Shown piece after piece: positions 42,828-51,184 of a DNA stretch of 64,000 bases (the stretch's first letter is position 1; each line of letters starts with the position of its first letter). This stretch comes from JAOSJT01 sp035362335 (GTDB taxonomy: Bacteria > Bacteroidota > Ignavibacteria > SZUA-365). The position numbers and the translations under genes were made by a program. The notes beneath the pieces were generated by a model. It ran no database searches, had not been told where the DNA came from, and saw only the letters and a program-made list of their open reading frames with translations. The DNA lies in assembly GCA_035362335.1 (NCBI GenBank), contig DAOSDL010000003.1, positions 62,001-126,000 of the forward strand. The letters are read 5' to 3'.

Positions 42828-43349
42828 TCATGTCATATAGTGCTCACTGCCTGCTCCATCGACTGAACGAAGCGCAAGTCTCCGCACAATCCACGGAGCC
42901 GTGAATAGCAGCAGCAGACCCAGAAGCATTCGTACCACGTGCTCCAGAAAGGCAACGGTGGCAAAGTTGCCGAAGTCACCCACATATGGGCTTTCACGCA
43001 GCAGCACGCTATCCAGCACCGTGCCGAGCAGGTGAGGCAGACTCGCCACCAAGAGATACAGCCCGAGTAAATGCAGCCCGGTGACCAGCACTGCTGTTCC
43101 CGACCACGGCGACACATTATCACGGAGAGTTGCCGGCAACAGCACGCGGGCGAGTTCCACGGAAAATCTCCACATGGCAAACAGTCCGCCAAGTCTGAGC
43201 AGCAGCGACACTATGGCGAGCTGTCGACCTGTGCTCGAGTATTCGCGCGTTATATCATACCACCACATTGGCAGTGACGCGAGAACACTCGTCAGCAGCA
43301 CCACGCTCAGAATGCGAATGATCAATCCAAGTTTTTCCACGGCACTCAT
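42828..43349 (-). CDS. Four-helix membrane protein, paralogue 2
   Basis: 173 residues and four predicted membrane helices. Similar throughout to the gene at 42102 (shared MSAV start, central GxxLLGxYxL and C-terminal LExxxRxxLGxxLL blocks). No known family. It is the first gene of the group ending in the barrel protein. Upstream (43350-43603) no gene is seen. Confidence 0.75.
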   Translation of the reverse strand: MSAVEKLGLIIRILSVVLLTSVLASLPMWWYDITREYSSTGRQLAIVSLLLRLGGLFAMWRFSVELARVLLPATLRDNVSPWSGTAVLVTGLHLLGLYLLVASLPHLLGTVLDSVLLRESPYVGDFGNFATVAFLEHVVRMLLGLLLLFTAPWIVRRLALRSVDGAGSEHYMT

Positions 43350-43603
43350 GTGTCAGCACCCCGATATTTCTGGAGAAGTGTGAGTATACGGAGATCGCGC
43401 CACCGTTTCAAGCAACTGTATGTGCAATTCCCCGGATGTCACGCGCTGAATAGAATGCTGTTACGTTTCGCGTGTTCTTATCCGGGCAAATTCTCTCGTC
43501 ACCTCCATCTCGCAACCGCTAGCACATGCAGCAGATGCAGGGTCAACTGTCATCGCATCCGCATACTCGAAGCACTTCAGCAGACTCATGCTACAGCTTC
43601 GCC

Positions 43604-44272
43604 TCACCCCTCCGCCCGGCGTACCATTTCACCGATCCAGATTGGGGCGAAAGGCGACGTACAGCCCTTGGAGACGGGGTAGTCGCGGTACAGCCCCAGG
43701 GCTTCGCCGATGGCTATGGCGCGGGCGCGATGCGAGGGCGCGTGTATGCCGATGTAGGCGAGACAGAAATTCATTGTCCACTGCTGCTCGGGCGCTGCGA
43801 CGGGCATGTCGCGCTCGATGCGGTCGAGCAGGGACGGCAGATCGAGGTCCGCGGCGTGTTTTGCGATGCGCTCCGACGTGAGACTCCAGCCAGCGCGTGC
43901 CAGCCACGAGTTGTCGGACTCCATCCACTTCATTCGCAGGGCTTCCTTGTCGGCATGCTTTCGAATGACATAGGAGTTGAGCCAATCCGCCAACCAGCCG
44001 AACGTGGCTGTGGCCGCCAGGCGCTCCACATCATTGGATTGCAGTTTTTTCGGATTCAGTAGCAACACGGCCAGGAAGCGCGCCTCAAGCACGCCCGTGT
44101 CCCACAGCTCCAGCGCGAGCTCATGCTGGCCCTTGAACTCGGCGGCCATTTTCCGAATATCACCAAGCCGCACACCGAACTGCCGCCCGGGATCGCCTTG
44201 TTTGCTGTTCTGCCTGCGCACTTTTTCATCGCCCATGCCTTCAAGGCGCGATAGTATGTCGTGTATGTTCAT
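43604..44272 (-). CDS. DNA alkylation repair (AlkD/HEAT-like) family protein
   Basis: 222 residues. HEAT-like helical repeats of the DNA_alkylation family: FGVRLGDIRKMAAEFKGQHE near the N-terminus, then LWDTGVLEARFLAVLLLNP, WLNSYVIRKHADKEALRMK and WLARAGWSLTSERIAKH. AlkD relatives remove or bind alkylated bases, but this subgroup's activity is mostly untested. The start is the ATG after the mini-repeat region; an upstream in-frame codon is less likely. Stand-alone gene. Confidence 0.85.
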   Translation of the reverse strand: MNIHDILSRLEGMGDEKVRRQNSKQGDPGRQFGVRLGDIRKMAAEFKGQHELALELWDTGVLEARFLAVLLLNPKKLQSNDVERLAATATFGWLADWLNSYVIRKHADKEALRMKWMESDNSWLARAGWSLTSERIAKHAADLDLPSLLDRIERDMPVAAPEQQWTMNFCLAYIGIHAPSHRARAIAIGEALGLYRDYPVSKGCTSPFAPIWIGEMVRRAEG

Positions 44273-44313
44273 GGCATGTCCTTTTCTCAGGAGTAACATT
44301 GGGAAACTCAGAA

Positions 44314-44464
44314 AACACGGAGGGCTTCGCCAACACAGAGAACTCGGAGCATCGCTGCTATATCGATGAGGTCGCTCTCTGTAGCATAGTCGCAGGACTT
44401 CGTGGTGTACGCCACCAACCTTCCTCCGTGCACTCCGTGCTCTCCGCGACCTCTGTGTTACGCG
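44314..44464. repeat. 27-bp repeat unit (inverted) and related sequence
   Basis: 44314-44340 is one full 27-bp unit, the reverse complement of the minisatellite at 15.8 kb, followed by a diverged half unit to 44350. A degenerate stretch in the opposite orientation (CCTCCGTGCACTCCGTGCTC, then CTCTGTGTTACGCG) lies at 44423-44464. The pair flank ~70 bases of unique sequence in the AlkD-ABC gap. Confidence 0.7.
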
Positions 44465-44467
44465 CGA

Positions 44468-45157
44468 TCAGGCGGTGCCCGAAACGTCCTTCTCCACCGA
44501 TCCGTCGCGCAGCAATATCAGGCGACGCGCACGATCGATGACCTGCGGATCGTGCGAGGAAAAGATAAACGTAAGGTTGTGAACACGATTCATGTTTTCC
44601 ATGATATCGAGCAACTGCGCACCCGTGTGCGTATCCAGATTCGCCGTGGGTTCGTCGGCCAGCACGATGGAAGGCTTATTCACAATGGCACGCGCCACGG
44701 CCACGCGCTGCTGCTGCCCGCCACTCATCTCGTTGGGACGTTTGTAGGCCAATTCCTCGATGCCAAGTTCACGCATCACTTCGAGCGCGCGAGCACGCCG
44801 CGTCGCCTTATCCATGCCCAGCAGCATCATGGAAAATTCCACATTCTCCATGGCGGTAAGCACAGGAATCAAATTGTAGGCCTGAAACACGAAGCCCAAC
44901 TTTTCCAGGCGAAACGCCGCCACCTGGGCCGAGGTCAGCGTACTCACATCCTCATTCTCGAGCAATACCTGTCCGCTCGTTGGCTTGTCCAGCGCGCCCA
45001 TGATGTTGAGCAAGGTGGTTTTCCCCGAACCCGACGGCCCGGCGATCACCACGAATTCACCCTGCGCGATGCTCAACGACACATCCCGCAACGCGGTGAC
45101 AGGCACGCCATTGTCGGCGTAAATTTTTTCCACATGCTGAAGACGGATCACTTCCAT
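44468..45157 (-). CDS. ABC transporter ATP-binding protein (LolD/MacB type)
   Basis: 229 residues. Walker A GPSGSGKTTLLNIMG (residues ~37-51), Q-loop region LGFVFQAYNLIPVLTAMENV, signature MSGGQQQRVAVARAI, Walker B SIVLADEPTANLDT, H-loop FSSHDPQV. It belongs to the LolD/MacB/FtsE branch, which powers mechanotransmission through FtsX-type permeases rather than substrate transport through the membrane. Last gene of the GbsR-LolA-like-permease-permease unit. Confidence 0.94.
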   Translation of the reverse strand: MEVIRLQHVEKIYADNGVPVTALRDVSLSIAQGEFVVIAGPSGSGKTTLLNIMGALDKPTSGQVLLENEDVSTLTSAQVAAFRLEKLGFVFQAYNLIPVLTAMENVEFSMMLLGMDKATRRARALEVMRELGIEELAYKRPNEMSGGQQQRVAVARAIVNKPSIVLADEPTANLDTHTGAQLLDIMENMNRVHNLTFIFSSHDPQVIDRARRLILLRDGSVEKDVSGTA

Positions 45158-45184
45158 GGACGTAGCAGCTTTAATTGAACAATA

Positions 45185-46399
45185 TCACACATGCCGTATA
45201 GCGGCAACAGGTTGAAGACGTGTGGCTTTCCATGCCGGATACAGCGCTCCGAGCAGCGTGGTAAGGGGAATGGTGACCACCGCGGCGAGTATGCCGTTGA
45301 AACGGAGTTCCGGTGTAATGACCGCGCCCGCACCGAACGAACGCAAGCCCTCGGCGAACACGCTGAGATCGATGCCCACTTCGCGCAGCAACAGTGTCAA
45401 TGCCACTCCAGCCAGCACGCCCACCACCGTACCGATCATCGCCAGACACAATGCCTCGATCATCACCATACTGAACACCTTTGCGTTGCGCATGCCGATT
45501 GCCATGAGCACGCCGAATTCCTGCACCCGCTCGAATACCGACATCAGCATGGTATTGATGATGCCGAATATCATTGCGAGTCCGATAATCACATAAATCA
45601 CCACCAGCATCTGATCATACATTTCGAGCTGGGCCACAAGCAATGGCACGAGTTCACGATAGGTCAACACCTCGTAGTCCGGACCGAGTTGCGCGCGCAA
45701 GTCGGCGGCAATGCGCTCGGCCTGTTCGGGCTGCTCCAGCACGATGGCGATTTCAATGATATCCCCACCCATGTCCAGCATTTCCTGCGCGGAAGACATG
45801 GGCACGAACATATGCGTTTTGTCGAAATCCGCGCTCACGGTTTCGAACAATCCCACCACACGAAACAACTCCGAACCCACCTCGCCTCCGCGCGTGGAGG
45901 CCATGCCCACCACTTTATCGCCCACATCCACATGCAGCTTGCCTGCCAGAGCGCGGCCTATCACCACCTCGCGACCCTCGCCCTCGAGATAGCGCCCTTT
46001 CACAATCGTGGATGCGATACTCGACACGCGGCTTTCGCTGTGTGCATCCACACCCACGATCACGCCGCCCGACGAGCCCTGCGCCGAACTCAGCAAGCCG
46101 AAACTCGGTACGCGGCTGCTCCAGGCCTTCACACCGCGCATGCCGCGTACAGCGTTCTCCGCGCGACCTCGATCCGGAATGCTCGTCTGTATCACACGAT
46201 TGTCGTTGTAACCTTTGCCATGAATCTGTATGTGGCCGATGGACGCACCGACGGAATTGTCCAGCATTTGCCGAATCATGCCATAGGAAATGCTGTCGTA
46301 GAGCAACAGCGATACCACACCCACAACGATGGACACCAGCACGATGATGGTGCGGCGGCTGTTTCTCCTCAGATTCCTCCACGCGACGAGCAGCAGCAT
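45185..46399 (-). CDS. FtsX/LolC-type ABC permease 1
   Basis: 404 residues. One N-terminal helix (TIIVLVSIVVGVVSLLLYDS), a ~230-residue periplasmic MacB-like domain, then three helices (VIYVIIGLAMIFGIINTMLM, EALCLAMIGTVVGVLAGVAL, ITPELRFNGILAAVVTIPLT). It ends in the typical PAWKATRLQPVAAIRHV. It starts in a TAATG junction with the second permease, so translation is coupled. With its partner it probably forms the heterodimer of a Lol/Mac-type machine. Confidence 0.92.
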   Translation of the reverse strand: MLLLVAWRNLRRNSRRTIIVLVSIVVGVVSLLLYDSISYGMIRQMLDNSVGASIGHIQIHGKGYNDNRVIQTSIPDRGRAENAVRGMRGVKAWSSRVPSFGLLSSAQGSSGGVIVGVDAHSESRVSSIASTIVKGRYLEGEGREVVIGRALAGKLHVDVGDKVVGMASTRGGEVGSELFRVVGLFETVSADFDKTHMFVPMSSAQEMLDMGGDIIEIAIVLEQPEQAERIAADLRAQLGPDYEVLTYRELVPLLVAQLEMYDQMLVVIYVIIGLAMIFGIINTMLMSVFERVQEFGVLMAIGMRNAKVFSMVMIEALCLAMIGTVVGVLAGVALTLLLREVGIDLSVFAEGLRSFGAGAVITPELRFNGILAAVVTIPLTTLLGALYPAWKATRLQPVAAIRHV

Positions 46400-47622
46400 T
46401 ATGTGTACCTGATTCCTTTGAGTGCTTCGAGACGCGAGACGCGATACAATGGATACATGGTCGCGAGCAATGACAGCAACAGTACGGCGAACGAGGTATT
46501 GAAGAAGCTCGACAGGCGCACCACGCTACCCATTTGCGGCAGCCACCCATATTCGGTCATCATTTTCGCATACTCGCCGGTGAACACGATGGGATGCGCA
46601 GCAAACCAACTGTTCACAGCGAAGCCGAGTACATTGCCGATGGCTATTCCTATCAGGGTAATGAACAGCGTTTCCATGGCCACGAGGTAGACGAGCAATT
46701 GTTGCTTCATTCCCAACGCGAGCAAGATTCCGAATTCGCGGAAGCGCTCGCTCACGGACATGAGCACGGTATTCAGTATGCCGAACGCCACCACTATGAT
46801 GAGAATACCGAGAAAGAGCATGCCGCTGTAATTGTCGAGATCGATGGACTGTTGCAATTCTGGCATGACCTGCTGCCAACCGCGCGCCATTACCGCCGAT
46901 GTGTCGAGTCCCGTATTGAGCGTGGCACACACGGCGTCCACATCCGAGAGATCGTGCATCGACAGCACCACCACGCTGCTGCGTCCCCGCATGCTCAATA
47001 ATTCGCGCAGCGCATCCACGCCCATGAACACCGCGGCGCGATCCACATCGGGCATGCCCGTGCGCACGGTTCCCACGATGCGGAATTTTCTGTTGCCCAG
47101 CGAACCATCATAGCCTTGCGCCAGCACCACAATGTCCTCTCCCACACGCGCGTGCAGATTCTCCATCAACGTCTGACCGAGCAGGATTTCAGCGGCCGTG
47201 CCGGAGGAAAGCATGCGCCCTTCGGCAGGTTTGCGCAAAATGCGCGACACGCGCGGCTCGCGTCGCGGATCCACACCCAGCAACATGGCACCTTGCGAAT
47301 TTTCGCGATAGCTCAACAAGCCGTCCCCGAGCACGCGCGGCGCCCAGGCGTTGATACGCGACTCGCCATCGAGACGCGCCTCGATTTCCGGCGTGAGATA
47401 AATAGTGTTGTGCAGCGTGGGATTGTCCGCGAAGCCGGGATGCTGCAACTGCGCATGTCCGCTGAGCAAGTTGAGCGAGAAGGCGATGTTTTGCTCGTAC
47501 GTACTGAGTTGCATACCGCGCATCACCAGCGACAGCCAGGTGGCGAACACCACGGCGGTGATGGTGATGATGGTGCGGCGGCGGTTGCGCCAGAGATTAC
47601 GCCATGCGAGTCGGGCGAGCAT
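46399..47622 (-). CDS. FtsX/LolC-type ABC permease 2
   Basis: 407 residues and the same plan as its neighbour: N-terminal helix (TIITITAVVFATWLSLVM), MacB-like periplasmic domain with LLGVDPRREPRVSRI, three C-terminal helices and the end YPLYRVSRLEALKGIRYT. The start immediately follows the LolA-like stop. The two permeases are clearly paralogous (LAWRNLWRNRRRTII against LVAWRNLRRNSRRTII). Confidence 0.92.
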   Translation of the reverse strand: MLARLAWRNLWRNRRRTIITITAVVFATWLSLVMRGMQLSTYEQNIAFSLNLLSGHAQLQHPGFADNPTLHNTIYLTPEIEARLDGESRINAWAPRVLGDGLLSYRENSQGAMLLGVDPRREPRVSRILRKPAEGRMLSSGTAAEILLGQTLMENLHARVGEDIVVLAQGYDGSLGNRKFRIVGTVRTGMPDVDRAAVFMGVDALRELLSMRGRSSVVVLSMHDLSDVDAVCATLNTGLDTSAVMARGWQQVMPELQQSIDLDNYSGMLFLGILIIVVAFGILNTVLMSVSERFREFGILLALGMKQQLLVYLVAMETLFITLIGIAIGNVLGFAVNSWFAAHPIVFTGEYAKMMTEYGWLPQMGSVVRLSSFFNTSFAVLLLSLLATMYPLYRVSRLEALKGIRYT

Positions 47623-48363
47623 TCAATTCCCCCGCTCCAGTTCGCGGAAGGAAAACATGCTCGACGGTATCGGAATATCGAAGGCGGCGTCGAGTATGAC
47701 GAATTCCGTGCGATGTCCCGCCTTGCTCTTGTTGTGCATAGTCCACACCGTGGGCAAGGTTCGTCCGCCGAGCTGCTTTATCCCCGAGTACACCATATAG
47801 CGCATCAGCGTGCCTTTCTCATCATAGAACTGCGCAATCGATGCGATGAAATCCTTCATGCGCACCCAGCTGTAGATTTTCCCCCATACCACGGCGGCAT
47901 CGGCCTTGGGCACGGAGGCGATTTTCCAGCAACGTTCGCCGTTGATGTCCTCCTCGCCAAGCAGCGTGTGCGTGTAGTCCTTTTCGAGACTCGATTCACG
48001 GGCGAGATCATCGTTGGTGAAATCCGAGCCGTTCCAGGACTGCAACATCATGGACGGGGGAATTTTCACGGTGGTCTCGGTGGCTTTGAGGTAATTCCAC
48101 ATTTCGTTGCCGATTTTCAGCCATTTGTTGCCGGCTTCCTTTTTCGGCGCGGTGATGTGAATGAGACTTTTGTCGGCCTTGTCGTCCCACCACGTGCGCA
48201 TTTCCATTTCCCGCGTGTACTCGGGCGTGACAATGGTCATGCGATAGGTGCCACGGCTGGTCGTTCCTTTGATCAGGCTTTCGGATTTGCGGACAATCTC
48301 TTCCGCCGTCTGCGCCTGCGCGAGCAGGGGAAGCAGGAGCATTAGAAAGCTGAAACGTATCAT
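47623..48363 (-). CDS. LolA-like outer-membrane lipoprotein-sorting protein
   Basis: 246 residues. Signal peptide (FSFLMLLLPLLAQAQ), then the COG2834-type fold: AEEIVRKSESLIKGTTSRGT, WNYLKATETTVKIPPSMM, WNGSDFTNDDLARES and DEKGTLMRYMVYSGIKQLGG. Such proteins bind lipids or lipoprotein acyl chains in the periplasm. Its place between a regulator and two FtsX-type permeases suggests a dedicated lipid or lipoprotein export route rather than the housekeeping Lol system (inference). The ATG overlaps the regulator stop. Confidence 0.9.
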   Translation of the reverse strand: MIRFSFLMLLLPLLAQAQTAEEIVRKSESLIKGTTSRGTYRMTIVTPEYTREMEMRTWWDDKADKSLIHITAPKKEAGNKWLKIGNEMWNYLKATETTVKIPPSMMLQSWNGSDFTNDDLARESSLEKDYTHTLLGEEDINGERCWKIASVPKADAAVVWGKIYSWVRMKDFIASIAQFYDEKGTLMRYMVYSGIKQLGGRTLPTVWTMHNKSKAGHRTEFVILDAAFDIPIPSSMFSFRELERGN

Positions 48364-48821
48364 ACCGCCGCGTCCTTGCGTCTGTTGTTCCATCGTTCGG
48401 CCAGGGCCTCGAATTCCTGTTGAAAAAACACCATGAAGTCGTAATACTCACTCAGACGCTCGCGCGCCACGGGCCGCGCTTCGTCCACCCCGCGCAGTCC
48501 CAGCGCCATAAGTTTGCGCATGCGCTCGAGACTGACGCGCTCGACCTCGATGAGCGACGAAGCCGAGGGCACGCGGTACACGCGCCGTTTGCTGCCGCTG
48601 AGCGTCGAACGCTGTACGAGACCGACGCTTTCCAGCGTGCGAAGTATGGTGCTCACAGAGCCGCGGCTCGAACCAACAGCTTCCATCACATCCTCGGCAC
48701 TCATCCACACCTTGTCGGCCACGAGCAGCACAGCCCAGATTTTGCCCGTGAGACGCGACATACCCCAACTGGTTTCGGCCATGGTGGCCACGGTTTCGAT
48801 GAATTCGTTGTCCGCGTTCAT
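48360..48821 (-). CDS. GbsR/MarR-family transcriptional regulator
   Basis: 153 residues. Winged helix-turn-helix: GMSRLTGKIWAVLLVADKVW, MSAEDVMEAVGSSRGSVSTI and the wing LSGSKRRVYRVP. This matches the GbsR branch of the MarR superfamily. The first gene of the operon; it overlaps the LolA-like gene by ATGA. A perfect 16-bp palindrome in the upstream divergent region is the likely operator, so it probably represses its own operon and perhaps the divergent LiaF-like gene. The effector is unknown. Confidence 0.9.
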   Translation of the reverse strand: MNADNEFIETVATMAETSWGMSRLTGKIWAVLLVADKVWMSAEDVMEAVGSSRGSVSTILRTLESVGLVQRSTLSGSKRRVYRVPSASSLIEVERVSLERMRKLMALGLRGVDEARPVARERLSEYYDFMVFFQQEFEALAERWNNRRKDAAV

Positions 48822-48939
48822 GATATTTGTAATGGAAAAATCCGTTCGTCATCCTTGCCATGGCGCATCGCTCGTGCTTCATCGTCTGCGCCGCTTTCTG
48901 ATGAGCAAAGGTACGATTGAATTTTCTATTTTCAAACAA

Positions 48940-48955
48940 TACTGAAATTTCAGTA
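48940..48955. promoter_or_regulatory. Probable GbsR/MarR operator
   Basis: TACTGAAATTTCAGTA is a perfect 16-bp palindrome in the 206-base divergent gap. Its size and symmetry fit MarR-type dimer sites. It lies 119 bases before the regulator start and 72 before the LiaF-like start. Confidence 0.6.
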
Positions 48956-49027
48956 CTTCGCATCTCTTGCGGAGGGATGCGATGTTGCGGATATTGCAGG
49001 TCGATTCCTTTGCACGAAATTCCATCC

Positions 49028-49723
49028 ATGCAACGCTCAAGACTTCGCAGTAATCTTTTTATCGTTCTGCTCATCGTGGGACTGGCACTGCTGGTCAGCA
49101 GCCTGCAACTCACGCGGCTGGGCACCTGGCTGGAAATCGCGTTGCGCTGGTGGCCCAGCGTGCTGATCATTATCGGATTGGTGAAAGTGGTGTACGGGAG
49201 GCACGATGAATTCGTCAAGGCGCTTTCCCTGCTCGGCTGGGGCATCGTGTTGCAAATTCTGCTCCTCGGATGGATGCCCACCGACATGGAACATTTCTGG
49301 CCTTTTGCCTTCATCCTCGCCGGACTGTGGCTGATCATCGTGCAACCGGGGACGTTCACACGGAAAGTGCGTGAGCAATCCGCCTCGTTCTCGCGTCGCG
49401 TGTACTTCGGCACATCCATCATCACTATCGAAGAACCCGACTTCGTGCGCGCCGATGTGCAGGTACGCTTCGGCATGGCGGAATTGGAATGCCCTTCCGG
49501 TGCGTCGTCGCGTGAGTCCATCGAGCTGCATGTGGATGTGCTCATGGGGAATGTCGTATTGCTCGTGCCCGCGCATTGGTCGGTGAGTACATCCGTGCGC
49601 AGAAATCTGGCCGCCGTACAGGACGAGCGCGCGCACAAGCCCTCTCCCGCCCTCGACGCTCCCGATGTGCATATCACCGGAACGCTGTTCGTCGGGGCGC
49701 TCTTCATCCGCAATCTGCCCTGA
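49028..49723 (+). CDS. LiaF-like membrane protein
   Basis: 231 residues from MQRSRLRSNLF; upstream in-frame codons contain the operator region. There are four N-terminal helices in two hairpins (FIVLLIVGLALLVSSLQLT, RWWPSVLIIIGLVKVVY, LLGWGIVLQILLLGW, FWPFAFILAGLWLIIVQPG). The C-terminal ~110 residues form a toast-rack-like beta domain (VQVRFGMAELECPSGAS, SIELHVDVLMGNVVLLVPAH). This resembles LiaF/DUF5668-type cell-envelope stress sensors. Divergent from the GbsR operon, so a shared envelope-related role is plausible. Confidence 0.82.
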   Translation: MQRSRLRSNLFIVLLIVGLALLVSSLQLTRLGTWLEIALRWWPSVLIIIGLVKVVYGRHDEFVKALSLLGWGIVLQILLLGWMPTDMEHFWPFAFILAGLWLIIVQPGTFTRKVREQSASFSRRVYFGTSIITIEEPDFVRADVQVRFGMAELECPSGASSRESIELHVDVLMGNVVLLVPAHWSVSTSVRRNLAAVQDERAHKPSPALDAPDVHITGTLFVGALFIRNLP

Positions 49724-49729
49724 TGATGT

Positions 49730-50207
49730 GCTCGCTGCCTGTACCATGTTCGTTTGCGTGGTAAAGAGTGAAGAGTAAAGAGTAAAGCGGGAACGTAGGC
49801 TGAGTGTACTGCCCGATCGGTGCTCCGGGCTGTTCGCATGGCACGTTGTTCCTGCTGAACTGTGGTGAAAAAATGTGCTCGCCGTCTGTACCACGTTCGT
49901 TTGCGTGGTGAATAGTGACCAGTGAAAGAGTAACGTTTGACGGTAGACACGGGAGCCAACCCGCACCTCCGCCGCCCCCAAGGGCAACGGACACCGATTC
50001 GCGTCGCTGCTGACAGCGGACGTTAGATTCCCTACCCGGCGTCAACCTGCCCGCATCCTCGTGGACTTGCACGATTCATCTGTGCTAATCCGTGTGAAAT
50101 CTGTGCTAATCCGTGTGAAATCTGTGCAATCCGTGGTTTTAAAACTGTGTTGATCCGCTCCGACAGTTACCAATACAGGAACCCCCTCTCCATTGCTGAA
50201 GAGGGGG
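49730..50207 (+). repeat. Repeat-rich intergenic region, dispersed repeat copy A
   Basis: The 526-base gap holds no gene. A ~55-base segment (TGCTCGCTGCCTGTACCATG ...) at ~49733-49785 is duplicated at ~49875-49931. From ~49942 to 50166 lies copy A of the dispersed family: TTTGACGGTAG ... GGGACACCGATTCGC-like left part shared with 55.5 kb, then the ATCTGTGCTAATCCGTGTGA core, here with an internal 30-bp duplication. It ends near a CCCCCTCT/AGAGGGGG hairpin (50183-50207) that may terminate the Yip1 gene. Confidence 0.8.
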
Positions 50208-50249
50208 CTAATCGTAAGGCCAAAAGCACCTATCACTTGCGGGAGGATA

Positions 50250-51029
50250 CTATCCTCCGAAGGCGGCACCCAGGAACAGTGTGATGGCCGAAAACGCCAA
50301 CCAGATCACGAAGGAGGCGATGACACCTTTCACGAGGGAGATATTGGCCACGCGTGCGAAGCCCACGCCGAGCACGAACTGCGCCCAAATGGCTATCGGC
50401 GCGGCGATCATCATCAGGCGATAGCTCATGTCTTCGAAACCCCCGCCGTGCAGCAGCGCCAGACTCAGATTGGCCATGGGATTGCCCGTGAGCACCACCA
50501 GCAAAAAGGTGATGATCTGATCGATGGCGGAAATGAAGCTCGTCAATCCCACCGCCGACATGATCAGACCGAAGGTCACATCGCCACCCATGGCGAAGCG
50601 CACAATCAGCCAGTAGAACAGGCAGAGCAGGAAAAAGACGATGATGTAGCCAATGGCGGCGCCGAGCGTACCGAACACCATGGTGAGGCCTTGGAACGAC
50701 TCCATCTGACTGATGGCCTGATCGGCCTGATCCTGCGTCATCGCGCCCTTATCCACCTGCTTCTGAAACATCTCTTCCTGCTGCGCGGCCATTTTCGCCG
50801 CGATTTCCGGCATCATGAAGCGGCCCGCCGTCGCCAACGCCAAAATCACCGCCACGATGGCAACAGGCACGAGCCAGTCGGACGTGCGTGAACCCGCGGC
50901 ACGGACATTGTCGAACACCTCTGTGGGTCCGCTCAGAATGCCAATGAATTTGTCGCTGATCGACAGCGGCTCGACCTCGGCGACTTCGGTGGCAACGTTG
51001 GATGCTTCGTTGTACAGCTCTTCGCTCAT
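50250..51029 (-). CDS. Yip1-domain membrane protein
   Basis: 259 residues. N-terminal acidic tail, then SISDKFIGILSGPTEVFDNVR, the usual amphipathic entry to a bacterial YIP1 domain, and five predicted helices (VPVAIVAVILALATAGRFM, AAIGYIIVFFLLCLFYWLIV and others). A ~40-residue charged segment rich in Gln and Met sits between helix 1 and 2. Function in bacteria is unknown. Stand-alone; divergent from the Ycf48-like gene. Confidence 0.85.
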   Translation of the reverse strand: MSEELYNEASNVATEVAEVEPLSISDKFIGILSGPTEVFDNVRAAGSRTSDWLVPVAIVAVILALATAGRFMMPEIAAKMAAQQEEMFQKQVDKGAMTQDQADQAISQMESFQGLTMVFGTLGAAIGYIIVFFLLCLFYWLIVRFAMGGDVTFGLIMSAVGLTSFISAIDQIITFLLVVLTGNPMANLSLALLHGGGFEDMSYRLMMIAAPIAIWAQFVLGVGFARVANISLVKGVIASFVIWLAFSAITLFLGAAFGG

Positions 51030-51184
51030 CGTTTTCGTTCTCCTCTTCTTTTAGCGCGGAATGTTCAGGACAATCTAGTGGAAAAATCGGCCAACTGAAA
51101 CCGCACAGGGCATGACGAAACGGGTCGCGCCGAGGGGGATTTCTCACTATATTCATCGCTATGTCTGATCAATCGGGGTATGGT

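Noticed and set aside
44299..44541. Plus-strand frame starting with ENTEGFANTE
   Set aside because: Same minisatellite translation, and its 3' part overlaps the ATP-binding protein gene.
45191..46690. 499-codon His-rich open frame antisense to the permeases
   Set aside because: The His richness arises from the complement of permease codons; not a metal-binding protein.
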